A DNA stretch of 64,000 bases from Pseudomonas sp. H1h. GTDB lineage: Bacteria > Pseudomonadota > Gammaproteobacteria > Pseudomonadales > Pseudomonadaceae. Made by a program: the position numbers and the translations under genes. Position 1 is the stretch's first letter. Each line of letters opens with the position of its first letter. Location of the stretch: NCBI RefSeq assembly GCF_000633255.1, contig NZ_AYMJ01000002.1, positions 173,509 to 237,508 of the forward strand, read 5' to 3'. Under the pieces are notes generated by a model. The model ran no database searches. It was not told the DNA's origin and saw only the letters and a program-made list of their open reading frames with translations. Of this stretch, positions 18,062-27,039 are shown in pieces.

Positions 18062-19279
18062 TCAGATCGCTGAGCCGAGTTGGAAGATCGGCAGATACAT
18101 GGCCACGACCAGACCGCCGACGATGACACCGAGCACCACCATGATGAACGGCTCCATCAGGCTGGTGAGGTTGTCGACCATGTTATCCACTTCACCCTCA
18201 TAAAAACCGGCAACTTTGTCGAGCATGTCATCCAGTGCACCCGACTCCTCGCCGATGGCGGTCATCTGCACGGCCATGTTGGGAAACACCCCGGTGCTGC
18301 GCATCGAAAAATTCAGCTGCATGCCGGTGGCGACGTCCTGCCGGATGCGCAGCACCGCGCGCTTGAACACCACGTTGCCGGTGGCCCCGGCCACCGAATC
18401 CAGCGCCTCCACCAGTGGCACGCCAGCGGCGAAGGTGGTCGACAGGGTGCGGGCGAATCGCGCCACCGCCGACTTGTACATCAGTGTGCCCACCAGCGGC
18501 AGTTTCAGTAGCCAGGTGTCTTTGCGGTCGCGCAATGCCTGGGATTTTTTCAGCGCGTGACGTGTACCGAAAAATACGCCAACCAGTGCGCCAAGCACCG
18601 CCCACCACCATTGCTGCATGAATTCGGAGATGCTGATCACCATCAGCGTGAAGGCGGGCAGCTCCGCGCCGAAGCCGGAAAACACCGCCTGAAACTGCGG
18701 CACCACTTTCACCAGCAAAATCCCGGTGACCACCATCGCCACCAGCACCACGGCGGTGGGGTAGGTCATGGCTTTCTTGATCTTGGCCTTCAGCGCTTCG
18801 CTTTTTTCTTTATAGGTCGCGACCCGCTCCAGCAACGTGTCGAGCGCGCCGGACTGCTCGCCGGCATCCACCAGGTTGCAATACAGCTCATCGAAATACT
18901 GCGGTTTCTTGCGCAGGGCGGTAGCGAAGCTGTTGCCGGCGGCGACTTCCTGCTTCACCTCGTCCACCAGTTTGCGCATCGCCGGGTTGTCGAAGCCTTC
19001 GCCAATGATGTCGAACGACTGCAGTAGCGGCACACCGGCCTTCATCATGGTCGCCATCTGGCGGGTGAACAGCGCGATGTCCTGGGCCTTGATGCGTTTG
19101 CCAAAACTCAGCAAGGAGGCAGATTTTTTGCGCACCTTGCCGGGGTTGATCCCTTGCTTGCGTAGCTGGGCCTTGATCAGCGCGGGGTTCTGCCCGCTCA
19201 ATTCGCCAGTGACCTTGCTGCCTTTGCGGTCTGTGCCTTCCCAGGCGTAGATGCTGATTTTCGCTGCCTTGACCGCCAT
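18062..19279 (-). CDS. pilC: PilC, inner membrane platform protein of the type IV pilus
   Basis: A 405-residue GspF/PilC family protein with two repeated GspF domains (FTRQMATMMKAGVPLLQSF and FARTLSTTFAAGVPLVEAL) and three main membrane helices, ending VVLGVIVGGLVVAMYLPIF. It couples the PilB motor to pilin assembly. Two bases separate it from the pilB stop. Confidence 0.95.
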   Translation of the reverse strand: MAVKAAKISIYAWEGTDRKGSKVTGELSGQNPALIKAQLRKQGINPGKVRKKSASLLSFGKRIKAQDIALFTRQMATMMKAGVPLLQSFDIIGEGFDNPAMRKLVDEVKQEVAAGNSFATALRKKPQYFDELYCNLVDAGEQSGALDTLLERVATYKEKSEALKAKIKKAMTYPTAVVLVAMVVTGILLVKVVPQFQAVFSGFGAELPAFTLMVISISEFMQQWWWAVLGALVGVFFGTRHALKKSQALRDRKDTWLLKLPLVGTLMYKSAVARFARTLSTTFAAGVPLVEALDSVAGATGNVVFKRAVLRIRQDVATGMQLNFSMRSTGVFPNMAVQMTAIGEESGALDDMLDKVAGFYEGEVDNMVDNLTSLMEPFIMVVLGVIVGGLVVAMYLPIFQLGSAI

Positions 19280-19281
19280 GT

Positions 19282-20982
19282 TCAGTCCTTGGTGACCCGG
19301 TTGATTTCTTCCAGGCTGGTGATGCCTTGCATGGCCTTGTGCAGGCCTGAGGTGCGCAGGTCGTCGAAACCGTCGCGACGCATCTGGCTGTCGATTTCCA
19401 GCGAGTTGCCTTCGGCCATGATCAGCCGTTGCAGCTCGGGGGTGTTTTTCACCACTTCATAAATTCCCACGCGTCCCTTGTAGCCGCCGTTGCAGAGGTC
19501 GCAACCGACCGGCTCATAGATCGTGAAACTGCCGATCTGTTCCTCGGGAAAACCTTCCTTGATCAGTGTTTCGCGGGGGATCTCGATCGGTTTCTTGCAG
19601 TGACTGCACAGCTTGCGCGCCAGGCGCTGGGCGATGATCAGACTTACCGAGGTGGCGATGTTGAACCCGGGGATGCCCATGTTGTGCAGGCGGGTCAGGG
19701 TTTCGGCGGCGCTGTTGGTGTGCAGCGTGGACAACACGAGGTGGCCGGTCTGCGCGGCCTTGATCGCGATCTCGGCGGTTTCCAGGTCGCGGATTTCGCC
19801 GACCATGATCACGTCCGGGTCCTGCCGCAGGAACGAACGCAGGGCCTGGGCGAAATCCAGCCCCTGTCTGGGATTGACGTTGACCTGGTTGATGCCTTCC
19901 ATGTTGATCTCCACCGGGTCTTCGGCGGTGGAAATGTTGATGTCCACGGTATTGAGAATATTGAGCCCGGTGTACAGCGACACGGTTTTCCCCGACCCGG
20001 TCGGGCCGGTCACCAGAATCATCCCCTGCGGCTGCTTGAGCGCGGCCATGTACAGGTCTTTCTGTGCCGGCTCGTAACCCAGGGCATCAATGCCGATCTG
20101 TGCGCTGGACGGGTCGAGAATCCGGATTACCACTTTTTCGCCCCACAGGGTGGGCAGGGTGTTGACCCGGAAGTCGATCGACTTGCTCTTCGACAGGCGC
20201 ATCTTGATTCGCCCGTCCTGAGGTTTGCGTCGTTCCGAGATGTCGAGACTGGCCATGACCTTCAGACGTGCAGCGATACGGCCGGCCAGCTGGATCGGCG
20301 GCTTTGCGACTTCGCGCAGGATGCCGTCGGTGCGCACCCGCACCCGGTAGTTTTTTTCGTAGGGTTCGAAGTGCAGGTCGGATGAGCCACTCTTGATCGC
20401 GTCCAGCAGCATCTTGTGCACGAAACGCACTACCGGGGCGTCATCGGCATCGAGTCCGCCGATCGCATCCTGTCGGTTGTCGTCCATCGACTCGACATCC
20501 ACGCCGTCGAGGTCGACGTCGGCCATCTCTTCCAGGCCGCTGGTGTGGGTGTCGAAAAATTTCTCGATGGCGTCGGTGAGCTTGTCGTCTTCTACCAGGA
20601 TGGCTTCGGTGCTCAACCCGGTGCTGAACTGGATGTCATTGATCGCCTGGTGATTGCTCGGGTCGGAAATGCCCACGAACAGCTTGTTGCCGCGCCGCCA
20701 CAAGGGCAGGGCGTGGTGCTGACGTACCAGCTTCTCACTGACCAGGCCTTTGGGCTGGGTCTCCTTGTCCAGGCCATTGAGGTCCATGAACGCCATGCCG
20801 AAATGCTCGGAGGCAATCTCGGCCACCTGTGAGCTCTTCACCAGTTTGTTCTGTACCAGGTAGCTGACCAGCGACAGGCGATTGCGCTGCGCCTGTTGCC
20901 AGGCCTGCTGGGCGCTTTTTTCCGTAAGCAGTTCAGCCTGGACCAGTTGCTTGGCCAGTCCGCTCAGAGCGATGTCATTCAT
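19282..20982 (-). CDS. pilB: PilB, type IV pilus extension ATPase
   Basis: A 566-residue hexameric secretion ATPase. N-terminal MshEN-like domain (LLTEKSAQQAWQQAQ...), core with Walker A GPTGSGKT, Asp box, Walker B region VGEIRDLETAEIA, His box LSTLHTNSA and a four-cysteine zinc site (CSHC...CDLC). It is divergent from pilA; the shared 226-base gap holds the pilA promoter. No retraction ATPase is in the window. Confidence 0.95.
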   Translation of the reverse strand: MNDIALSGLAKQLVQAELLTEKSAQQAWQQAQRNRLSLVSYLVQNKLVKSSQVAEIASEHFGMAFMDLNGLDKETQPKGLVSEKLVRQHHALPLWRRGNKLFVGISDPSNHQAINDIQFSTGLSTEAILVEDDKLTDAIEKFFDTHTSGLEEMADVDLDGVDVESMDDNRQDAIGGLDADDAPVVRFVHKMLLDAIKSGSSDLHFEPYEKNYRVRVRTDGILREVAKPPIQLAGRIAARLKVMASLDISERRKPQDGRIKMRLSKSKSIDFRVNTLPTLWGEKVVIRILDPSSAQIGIDALGYEPAQKDLYMAALKQPQGMILVTGPTGSGKTVSLYTGLNILNTVDINISTAEDPVEINMEGINQVNVNPRQGLDFAQALRSFLRQDPDVIMVGEIRDLETAEIAIKAAQTGHLVLSTLHTNSAAETLTRLHNMGIPGFNIATSVSLIIAQRLARKLCSHCKKPIEIPRETLIKEGFPEEQIGSFTIYEPVGCDLCNGGYKGRVGIYEVVKNTPELQRLIMAEGNSLEIDSQMRRDGFDDLRTSGLHKAMQGITSLEEINRVTKD

Positions 20983-21027
20983 GGGGATTCCGCACGCTTG
21001 CTGTTCATGACTTATAGCCTAGTCAAG

Positions 21028-21070
21028 TGACAGCGCCAAACACGTCGGGTGCAGGTGACAAAAAGTGTCA
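21028..21070 (+). promoter_or_regulatory. Candidate PilR binding region upstream of pilA
   Basis: Inverted repeat TGACA-AAAAG-TGTCA (21056-21070) plus a further TGACA (21028-21032), about 90-130 bases before the predicted start of pilA transcription. PilR sites in P. aeruginosa contain TGTC elements at a similar distance. Assignment is inferred. Confidence 0.45.
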
Positions 21071-21133
21071 GATAGTGCGGTTAGCGGTTGTAGGAAGCTG
21101 CCTTGCACTGCGTTAGTGCCCAGTCTGTGGGGC

Positions 21134-21149
21134 TGGCAGCGGGTTGGCA
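21134..21149 (+). promoter_or_regulatory. pilA: Putative sigma-54 promoter of pilA
   Basis: TGGCAGCGGGTTGGCA: GG and GC are ten bases apart as sigma-54 requires, with TGGCA at -24 and a less perfect -12. Predicted start near 21160, about 50 bases before the pilA ATG. This fits PilR/RpoN control. Confidence 0.6.
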
Positions 21150-21208
21150 TGGGCTGTGCTGAGTCCATTGCAGATCATGAGATTCCGACTCATGCATGGA
21201 GCGTGTCT

Positions 21209-21649
21209 ATGAAAAAACAACAGGGCTTTACTCTGATCGAGCTGCTGATCGTCGTGGCGATCATCGGCATTCTGGCGACCATCGCCTTGCCGCAATACTC
21301 CAAGTACCAGGCACGTTCGAAAGTAACGGCAGGTCTGGCGGAAATCAGCGCGCTCAAGGTGCCGTTCGAAGACACGATCAATCAGGGCACCGACCCAACG
21401 CTGACACTCGTGGCCGGTAGTGCTGCCGCCACTACCTCCAACTGCACACTGGCCGCCTCGGGTACCGCATCCACCGGTGCTGGCACGATTACTTGCACGC
21501 TGGTGAACGCACCGGGTCCGGTGCTGGGTAAAACCATCACGCTCACCCGTACAGGGGCTGCGACTGGCAACACCTCCGGCACCTGGAGCTGTGCATCGAC
21601 CGTCAACCCGGACTATGCGCCTAAAGGTTGCCCGGGCAGCGGTGCCTGA
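21209..21649 (+). CDS. pilA: PilA, major type IV pilin
   Basis: A 146-residue prepilin with a six-residue leader and the signal MKKQQGFTLIELLIVVAIIG; PilD should cut after Gly6 and Phe becomes the N-methylated residue 1. The rest is a small Thr/Ala/Gly-rich globular domain with four Cys, the last pair (SWSC-like and KGCPGSGA) forming the C-terminal disulfide loop. ATG at 21209 is chosen because it begins the leader; the longer frame upstream crosses the promoter. A strong terminator follows. Confidence 0.93.
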   Translation: MKKQQGFTLIELLIVVAIIGILATIALPQYSKYQARSKVTAGLAEISALKVPFEDTINQGTDPTLTLVAGSAAATTSNCTLAASGTASTGAGTITCTLVNAPGPVLGKTITLTRTGAATGNTSGTWSCASTVNPDYAPKGCPGSGA

Positions 21650-21670
21650 TTGAGTCAACAAGCGTCATGA

Positions 21671-21697
21671 AATGCCCCGCCATGCGGGGCATTTTTT
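21671..21697 (+). terminator. Intrinsic terminator of pilA
   Basis: Stem ATGCCCCGC-CAT-GCGGGGCAT followed by a run of T, 22 bases after the pilA stop. Confidence 0.92.
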
Positions 21698-21786
21698 TGT
21701 TTTCAGGCTTTGCAAAAAGCTTCAGGAATTTCAGCGTGTTAGGAACTTTCCGAAAAGCCGCAACTTGCATGTCGATAATTCACATG

Positions 21787-21801
21787 TCATGCAAATTGCA
21801 T
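21787..21801 (+). promoter_or_regulatory. Perfect palindrome in AT-rich DNA upstream of the BON gene
   Basis: CATGCAAATTGCATG is a perfect 15-base palindrome about 100 bases before the predicted sigma-54 start of the next gene. Single TTGCAT half-sites occur nearby (21762-21770 and about 21811). It is a plausible upstream activator site; the protein is unknown. The rest of 21698-21866 is AT-rich and non-coding. Confidence 0.45.
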
Positions 21802-21866
21802 GATTCCGAAAATTTGCATAATTCATAACTTATTGATTTATAACGATTTAATGTCTTTCGAAAAGT

Positions 21867-21882
21867 TGGCACAGCCTTCGCA
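21867..21882 (+). promoter_or_regulatory. Putative sigma-54 promoter of the BON-domain gene
   Basis: TGGCACAGCCTTCGCA matches TGGCACG-N4-TTGCW except for two bases, with the full -24 hexamer and GG/GC ten bases apart. Predicted start near 21894, 54 bases before the ATG. Confidence 0.6.
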
Positions 21883-21947
21883 ATATCTCCGGTAACCCTG
21901 CTGACACGACAACCAGCAGACTTTCCAGAAAAACAGGAGTTACTCGT

Positions 21948-22304
21948 ATGAAGAAGTTCGCTATCACTGCCGCTGCTGCTACCGCGCTGACCCTGACCAT
22001 GGCTTCCGGTGCATTTGCACAATCCACTCAGGCTACCCAGGCTCCAATGACTCTGGCTGCCGGTGAAATGACCAAGGCTAAAGAAGCTACTTCCGATACC
22101 TGGATCACTACCAAAGTGAAAAGCGACCTGGTAACCGAGAAGGGCATCCCAGGTACTGACATCAAAGTTGAAACCAACAAAGGCGTTGTGTCCCTGTCCT
22201 CCACTGTTGCAGTGACCGAGGCTCAGAAAACCACCGCAGTGGCTATTGCCAAGAAAATCAAAGGCGTCAAAGCAGTCTCCGCTGACGGCCTGAAAGCCGA
22301 GTAA
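21948..22304 (+). CDS. BON-domain secreted protein
   Basis: A 118-residue protein with a signal peptide ending GAFA and one BON domain (TWITTKVKSDLVTEKGIPGTDIKVETNKGVVSLSSTV). BON proteins of the OsmY type act in the periplasm in envelope stress, but OsmY has two BON domains and this has one. Codons are strongly biased to those of highly expressed genes. It stands alone between terminators and has a sigma-54-like promoter, so it is a single-gene unit. Role unknown. Confidence 0.85.
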   Translation: MKKFAITAAAATALTLTMASGAFAQSTQATQAPMTLAAGEMTKAKEATSDTWITTKVKSDLVTEKGIPGTDIKVETNKGVVSLSSTVAVTEAQKTTAVAIAKKIKGVKAVSADGLKAE

Positions 22305-22388
22305 GGCATGACTTCTCGCCTGGACCGGGAGAAGGCGCGACAGACGGGCCGAGCAATACGTCTGCCGCAACTTTAGAGTTCATGCGAA

Positions 22389-22440
22389 CGGTCACACGGA
22401 TGTGACCATTACAGGCCCCGGCACTTTTGTCGGGGCCTGT
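22389..22440 (+). terminator. Two hairpins after the BON gene
   Basis: First GGTCACA-CGGA-TGTGACC (about 22390-22407), then CAGGCCCCG-N10-CGGGGCCTG (22412-22439) followed by TTCTATTT. The second is a probable terminator, also facing the convergent DUF2845 gene. Confidence 0.65.
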
Positions 22441-22487
22441 TCTATTTCAGGGACCACACAAAACATCTGTGGGACAGATGTTGTGCT

Positions 22488-22784
22488 TCAGTTACCGCGC
22501 TTGCTGTTGATCTGCCGCAGGCGATTGCCTTCAAAACGCAGGTACTGGTACATGCCGTTGCTCGGGCCGTAGGTCCATTCCTCGACCTGAAACTCTTCAC
22601 GGCGGTTGGCACTGCGCTTGTAGCCAAGGACATCGCGGCTGACCGGTTCGCCACACTTTTGCAGCACTTCACTGGAGCGGTCACCGAGACTGACCAGTTG
22701 GCTGCCACAGCGCAGCGTATCGGAGGCGAGGGCAGGGCTGGCAGCGAGCATCAGTGTCAGCGCAACCAGCCACTTATTGTTCAT
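22488..22784 (-). CDS. DUF2845 family exported protein
   Basis: A 98-residue protein with signal peptide ending ALA and a domain starting SDTLRCGSQLVSLGDRSSEVLQKCGEP, with two Cys that could form a disulfide; this is the DUF2845 pattern, distantly like the SmpA/BamE fold family in its EVLQKCGEP turn. Its ATG overlaps the stop of the DUF748 gene (TAATG), so it is likely translated with it. Function unknown. Confidence 0.8.
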   Translation of the reverse strand: MNNKWLVALTLMLAASPALASDTLRCGSQLVSLGDRSSEVLQKCGEPVSRDVLGYKRSANRREEFQVEEWTYGPSNGMYQYLRFEGNRLRQINSKRGN

Positions 22785-25732
22785 TACTCGGCGTCCAGGT
22801 GCATTTGCGTCACGACCCGGCCATCGCTCTCGGCCTCGCCAAGGTTGGCGTCGATGAAGTACACCCGGTCATCGGCCAGTTGCCCCTTGTCGACCAGATA
22901 GTCCTTGATGCTGCTGGCACGTTCCTGACCCAGTTGCCGCAGCAGCACATCGCTGGAACTCCAGAACTTGATCACGCCGTCACGCATTTTCGCCGTGCGT
23001 TCTTCCTTGCCCAGGTCCTTCCATTCGGCCGGTGGCTGGGTTTTCAGACGGGTGCGGTAGATGCCTTCGAGCAGCGGGCCTTTCTCGTTTTCCGGCACTT
23101 GCAGCAGGGAAGCCTGAGCCGGCACCTTGTCGCCACGGCGCTGCAGCATCTTGTAGTAGTTGTACTGATATTCGCGCTCCAGACGCTGTTCGGCAATCAG
23201 CGGGCCGTCGCTGCTTTGCGCGGCGGTGCCTTCGATTTCCAGGCGCAGGGCCGGACGTTCCTTCAGGGCTTGGGACAGTTTGTCGAGGGCCGACTCGGCA
23301 TCCTTGCTCAGGTCACTCGAGCCTGCTGCGAAGGACACGGTCCCGAGGTCTTCGGATCCGCCACCGTTGATCAGCCCGCCGATCATCTTGAACGGCGCCG
23401 CAGCGGCCTTGACGATCAGGTTGCGCAGGGTCTGCCAGACTATCGGCATCACGCTGAACTGCGGGTTGTTCAGGTCACCGGTGACCGGCAGTTCGATGGA
23501 AATCTTGCCGTCGACGTCCTTGAGCAGCGCAATCGCCAGTTTCAGTGGCAGGCTCACGGCGTCCGGGCTGTCGACCTTCTCGCCAAGTTGCAGTTGCTCG
23601 ACCACCACTTTGTTTTCGGCCTTTAGCTGGCCCTTGGTGATCAGATAATGCAGGTCGAGGTTGAGCCGGCCCTTGCGGATGCGGTAACCGGCGAATTTGC
23701 CGGAATACGGCGTCAGGGTGGTCAATTCGACCCGTTTGAAACTGGTGGCGATGTCGAGGCTGGCCATCGGGTCGAACGGGTTGACCGCCCCTTTGATCGT
23801 CACCGGTGCATAACGGTCGACCTTGCCCTTGATGTCGACGCTGGCCGGTTTCGCCTGACGGCTGTCGATGGTGCCAATCTGCCCGTTGAGCTGTTGGATC
23901 GCGGTGGCGAAGTTCGGGGTCAGGCTGAAGTCGGCGAAGTTGGCCGAGCCATCGTTGATCGCAATCGCGCCGATGTGAATACCCAGCGGCTTGTCCTTGC
24001 TGGCGGGTTTGGCCGCTGCGGTTTTTGCACCGCTGTCGGCGGGCTGCGGGATCAGCAGGTCGTCAATGTTGGTGGTGCGGTCATCGTTGATCATGAACCG
24101 CGCGTACGGCTGGAACAGGTTGACCTTGTCGATCGACAGGCTGTCACCGTGCTGGTAGTTCAGGCCTTCGACCACCACTTGTTGCCACTTGAGGAAGTCG
24201 CGGGTTTTCAGGGTGTCGAGGGTGTGCAGTTGATCGATCTGCGCCCGCCCGGTCACGCTGAGTGCCAGTGGTTCGGTGCTCTTGAGGTTGACCTTCAAGT
24301 CACTGCCGAGCATGCCGCTGCGCAGTTCCAGGCGAATGAACGGATTGATGTAGGACTGCGCGACCCGCAGGTCGATGTCCTGGGTTTTCACATTGAGCTG
24401 AGCCGTGACCGGGGCGAGGTTGACCACGCCGTCGGCGCTGACCTTGCCTTGTTTGCCCAGGCCGGTGTCGAGCCTGACCTTGAAGGGCGAACCGTTGAGG
24501 CTGTCGAAATCCTGCAGATCGATGTTCAGCGGTGTGACATCCAGTGCCACCGCGGGTTTTGCCGAACGGTCGGCCAGATGCACCGTGTAATTGCGCAACT
24601 GCACGTCCTTGAGCAGCACTTGCCATGGTTTGCTCGGCGCGGGCGGTGCTTTCGGCGAGTCGGCGGCTGCCGGGGCATTGGCAGGTTCCGCTGCAGCCTT
24701 GGCGGCCGGTTTGGACGGCTGGCTGGCGAACAGCTTTTGCCAGTCCAGCTGGCCGTCGGCTTCGAGTGCAGCCCAGGTTTCCAGTTTGTTGCTGCGGATC
24801 TTGCCAACCACCACTTGCTGCTTGGCCAGGTCCAGTGAAGTCTCGCTCACGTCCAGGCGTTCGAGCTTTGCCAGAGGGCGTCCGTCCGGAGCCTTGATCG
24901 CAAACGGCGCAATGCTCACTGCGATGTTGTTCAGCAGCAGTTCGGTTTCTTTCGACAGATTGAGTTTGTATTCGGTGCTGAGGTTGATCACACCGTCTTC
25001 GAGAACCAGTGGCACCGCGTCGCGCACGTAGGGCCAGAAGGCTTTCATCTTGCCATCGGTGATTTTCAGCGTGCCTTCGGAGGTGAACGGGATCAGGCTG
25101 AAATTGCCCTTCCAGTCGATCTGGCCACCGGCCGGGCCGATGGCCACCAGCGTCATGTCGGCATTGTCTTCGGGCAGGGTGCTGAGGTTTTTCAGCTCGA
25201 AGTCGAGTTTGTCGTAGAGGAACTCGATCGGCTCGCTTGGCCGGGCGTCCTCGAAATGCACATTGCCACCGGCCAGTTGAATGCGGTCGATGCGCAGCGG
25301 GAACGGCTTGGCATTCGGGTCGGCCGGGGTCGGCTCGCTCGCGGGGAGTTTGAACAGGCCCAGCAGATTGAGCTGGCCGTCCTTGGCGAAGAGGATTTCA
25401 GTCTTCGGCTTGTCCAGTTCGATATCGGCCAGGTGCAGCGCTTTGGTCCACAAGCTGTCGATTTGCAGGTTGGCGTACAGTCGATCGAAACCGACCTGCT
25501 CCTTGCCCGGCTCGCCAATCACCAGACCCCACAGGGTGACTTCGAGGCTGAACGGATTGAGTTCGATGCGCTGGATATGCGCAGGCACTGTGGCGTAGTT
25601 GGCCAACTGCTGGTTGGCAATGCGCAGGGCGATGCCCGGCAAAATCAGAAACCCCAGCAGGCTGTAAAGGGCCAGAGCAGTCAACAAGGCGCCAATCGCG
25701 CGAATCAATCCTTTGGTCATGTGCGGCTTCAT
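22784..25732 (-). CDS. DUF748 family AsmA-like envelope protein
   Basis: A very large protein of 982 residues with one N-terminal membrane helix (GLIRAIGALLTALALYSLLGFLILPG) and a long periplasmic region of AsmA-like beta-groove repeats (LERLDVSETSLDLAKQQ, LNIDLQDFDSLNGSPF), then FAAGSSDLSKDAESALDKL, an OmpA-like segment, near residue 835. Such proteins are suspected to move lipids between membranes. Start is uncertain: ATG at 25732 or 25720; GTG at 25765 is also open. No strong ribosome-binding site is seen. It precedes and is coupled to the DUF2845 gene. Confidence 0.8.
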   Translation of the reverse strand: MKPHMTKGLIRAIGALLTALALYSLLGFLILPGIALRIANQQLANYATVPAHIQRIELNPFSLEVTLWGLVIGEPGKEQVGFDRLYANLQIDSLWTKALHLADIELDKPKTEILFAKDGQLNLLGLFKLPASEPTPADPNAKPFPLRIDRIQLAGGNVHFEDARPSEPIEFLYDKLDFELKNLSTLPEDNADMTLVAIGPAGGQIDWKGNFSLIPFTSEGTLKITDGKMKAFWPYVRDAVPLVLEDGVINLSTEYKLNLSKETELLLNNIAVSIAPFAIKAPDGRPLAKLERLDVSETSLDLAKQQVVVGKIRSNKLETWAALEADGQLDWQKLFASQPSKPAAKAAAEPANAPAAADSPKAPPAPSKPWQVLLKDVQLRNYTVHLADRSAKPAVALDVTPLNIDLQDFDSLNGSPFKVRLDTGLGKQGKVSADGVVNLAPVTAQLNVKTQDIDLRVAQSYINPFIRLELRSGMLGSDLKVNLKSTEPLALSVTGRAQIDQLHTLDTLKTRDFLKWQQVVVEGLNYQHGDSLSIDKVNLFQPYARFMINDDRTTNIDDLLIPQPADSGAKTAAAKPASKDKPLGIHIGAIAINDGSANFADFSLTPNFATAIQQLNGQIGTIDSRQAKPASVDIKGKVDRYAPVTIKGAVNPFDPMASLDIATSFKRVELTTLTPYSGKFAGYRIRKGRLNLDLHYLITKGQLKAENKVVVEQLQLGEKVDSPDAVSLPLKLAIALLKDVDGKISIELPVTGDLNNPQFSVMPIVWQTLRNLIVKAAAAPFKMIGGLINGGGSEDLGTVSFAAGSSDLSKDAESALDKLSQALKERPALRLEIEGTAAQSSDGPLIAEQRLEREYQYNYYKMLQRRGDKVPAQASLLQVPENEKGPLLEGIYRTRLKTQPPAEWKDLGKEERTAKMRDGVIKFWSSSDVLLRQLGQERASSIKDYLVDKGQLADDRVYFIDANLGEAESDGRVVTQMHLDAE

Positions 25733-25833
25733 CTGTCTGAATCGGAGTGCCTTGGAGTATGGCACGCGATTCTGGTTCCGAAGTACATCGCTTGGTGCAG
25801 GATTGTTCAGATTGTTCTGTAGGATCGCAAACC

Positions 25834-25927
25834 TTGTGGGAGCGGGCTTGCTCGCGAATGCGGTTTGTCAGTCAACCTCTTTGTTAGCTGATGCACCGCA
25901 TTCGCGAGCAAGCCCGCTCCCACATTG
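25834..25927. repeat. REPIN between the DUF748 and methyltransferase genes
   Basis: Two facing, nearly perfect REP arms (GTGGGAGCGGGCTTGCTCGC and GCGAGCAAGCCCGCTCCCAC), with a further pairing of ATGCGG/CCGCAT inside, separated by a loop of about 30 bases. Confidence 0.88.
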
Positions 25928-25953
25928 GACAGTTGTCAGCCGCAGAGGAGGGG

Positions 25954-26970
25954 CTACAGCTGCAGGATCAGGGTTTTCAGTGGCGGCTGTTGGTCCATCG
26001 ACGGGAAGTCGGCGCCCGGGGTCATCACGCTCCATTCGCGTACGGGGCGCCCGGCCTTCTCGGCGCAGCGCAGTACCTGCTCGCGCCAGTCATCCATGCT
26101 GACTTTCGCCAGGTTGTTGCAGCAGATCAGCACGCCATTGTCGGCGGTGGTCAGCAGGGCGGGCTTGAGCAGGCTCTGATAGTCGCGCAGCAGGTCAACG
26201 GTGCCAAACGCGCTCTTGGCCCAGGCCGGCGGATCGAGCAGCACCAGATCGTACTGGCGCTGTTCGAGGTGCTGATAACTCGGCAGTTTCTGCCCGCGCC
26301 GCTGGCTGATGGGCAGGCCGGCGAGTTGGCGGATGGCCGGGAAATAATCGGACTGGATGAACTGCATCTCGGGCAACTGCGGGTTGAGCAGACCGTTTTC
26401 GCGGCCAACCGCCAGGTTGCCTTCGGCGAAGTCCAGATTGCACACCTCACGCGCACCACCGGCGGCGGCACTCAGGCCAACGCCACAGGTGTAGGCGAAC
26501 AGGTTGAGCACACTTTTGCCCTTGGCGTGCTCCTTGACCCAGCCGCGGGTATTGCGCAGGTCGAGGAACAGCAGCGGATCCTGCCCGGCATGACGCCCAC
26601 GCACGCGGTAGTTCAGGCCCCATTCGTGGCCGATCAGGTCGGCCAAGGCGGCGTCATCGGCCTTGTAGACGCTGTCTTCGCGATCGATGCGCGAGTTGCC
26701 GCGAGAGCGGTCGTTGTAGACCAGCAAGGTTTCCAGGCCCAGCGTTTGATTGACCATGGCGTGCAGTTGCAGCAGGTCTTCACGCTCGAGCGTCTGGTGG
26801 AAGCTCTGCACCAGCAACTGCGGACCGTAGCGATCGATGGTCAGGCCACCGGCGCCTTCCTGGCTGCCATGGAACAGCCGGTAGCAATCGGTGCCCTGGC
26901 TGTGCAGTGCAGCGAGCAGGTCCTGGCGTTGATCGAGGGCGGCGCGCAGCGCCTGATTCAAGGAAGACAT
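25954..26970 (-). CDS. RlmI-like class I SAM-dependent methyltransferase
   Basis: A 338-residue protein of the RlmI/YccW family that makes m5C in 23S rRNA. A PUA-like N-terminus is short here; the SAM site is VLNLFAYTCGVGLSAAAGG, followed by NLDFAEGNLAVGRENGLLN, and the catalytic-type motif LLDPPAWAKS. Because it is shorter at the N-terminus than E. coli RlmI, its exact rRNA target is uncertain. It stands between REP elements. Confidence 0.75.
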   Translation of the reverse strand: MSSLNQALRAALDQRQDLLAALHSQGTDCYRLFHGSQEGAGGLTIDRYGPQLLVQSFHQTLEREDLLQLHAMVNQTLGLETLLVYNDRSRGNSRIDREDSVYKADDAALADLIGHEWGLNYRVRGRHAGQDPLLFLDLRNTRGWVKEHAKGKSVLNLFAYTCGVGLSAAAGGAREVCNLDFAEGNLAVGRENGLLNPQLPEMQFIQSDYFPAIRQLAGLPISQRRGQKLPSYQHLEQRQYDLVLLDPPAWAKSAFGTVDLLRDYQSLLKPALLTTADNGVLICCNNLAKVSMDDWREQVLRCAEKAGRPVREWSVMTPGADFPSMDQQPPLKTLILQL

Positions 26971-27039
26971 GCGGGCGCCTTGCTGGTGAGAATTGGGGCG
27001 CGGGAGTTTAGCAGTTTGGCGGGCAACCGAGTTAAGCCC

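Noticed and set aside
21209..21225. CA motif (AAAAACAA) at the start of the pilA coding region
   Set aside because: It comes from the Lys-Lys-Gln-Gln codons of the leader; there are too few A-triplets for a confident Hfq/Crc site.
21740..21770. AlgU-type promoter (GGAACTT) upstream of the BON gene
   Set aside because: No TCTGA at the right distance; the sigma-54 element nearer the gene is a better match.
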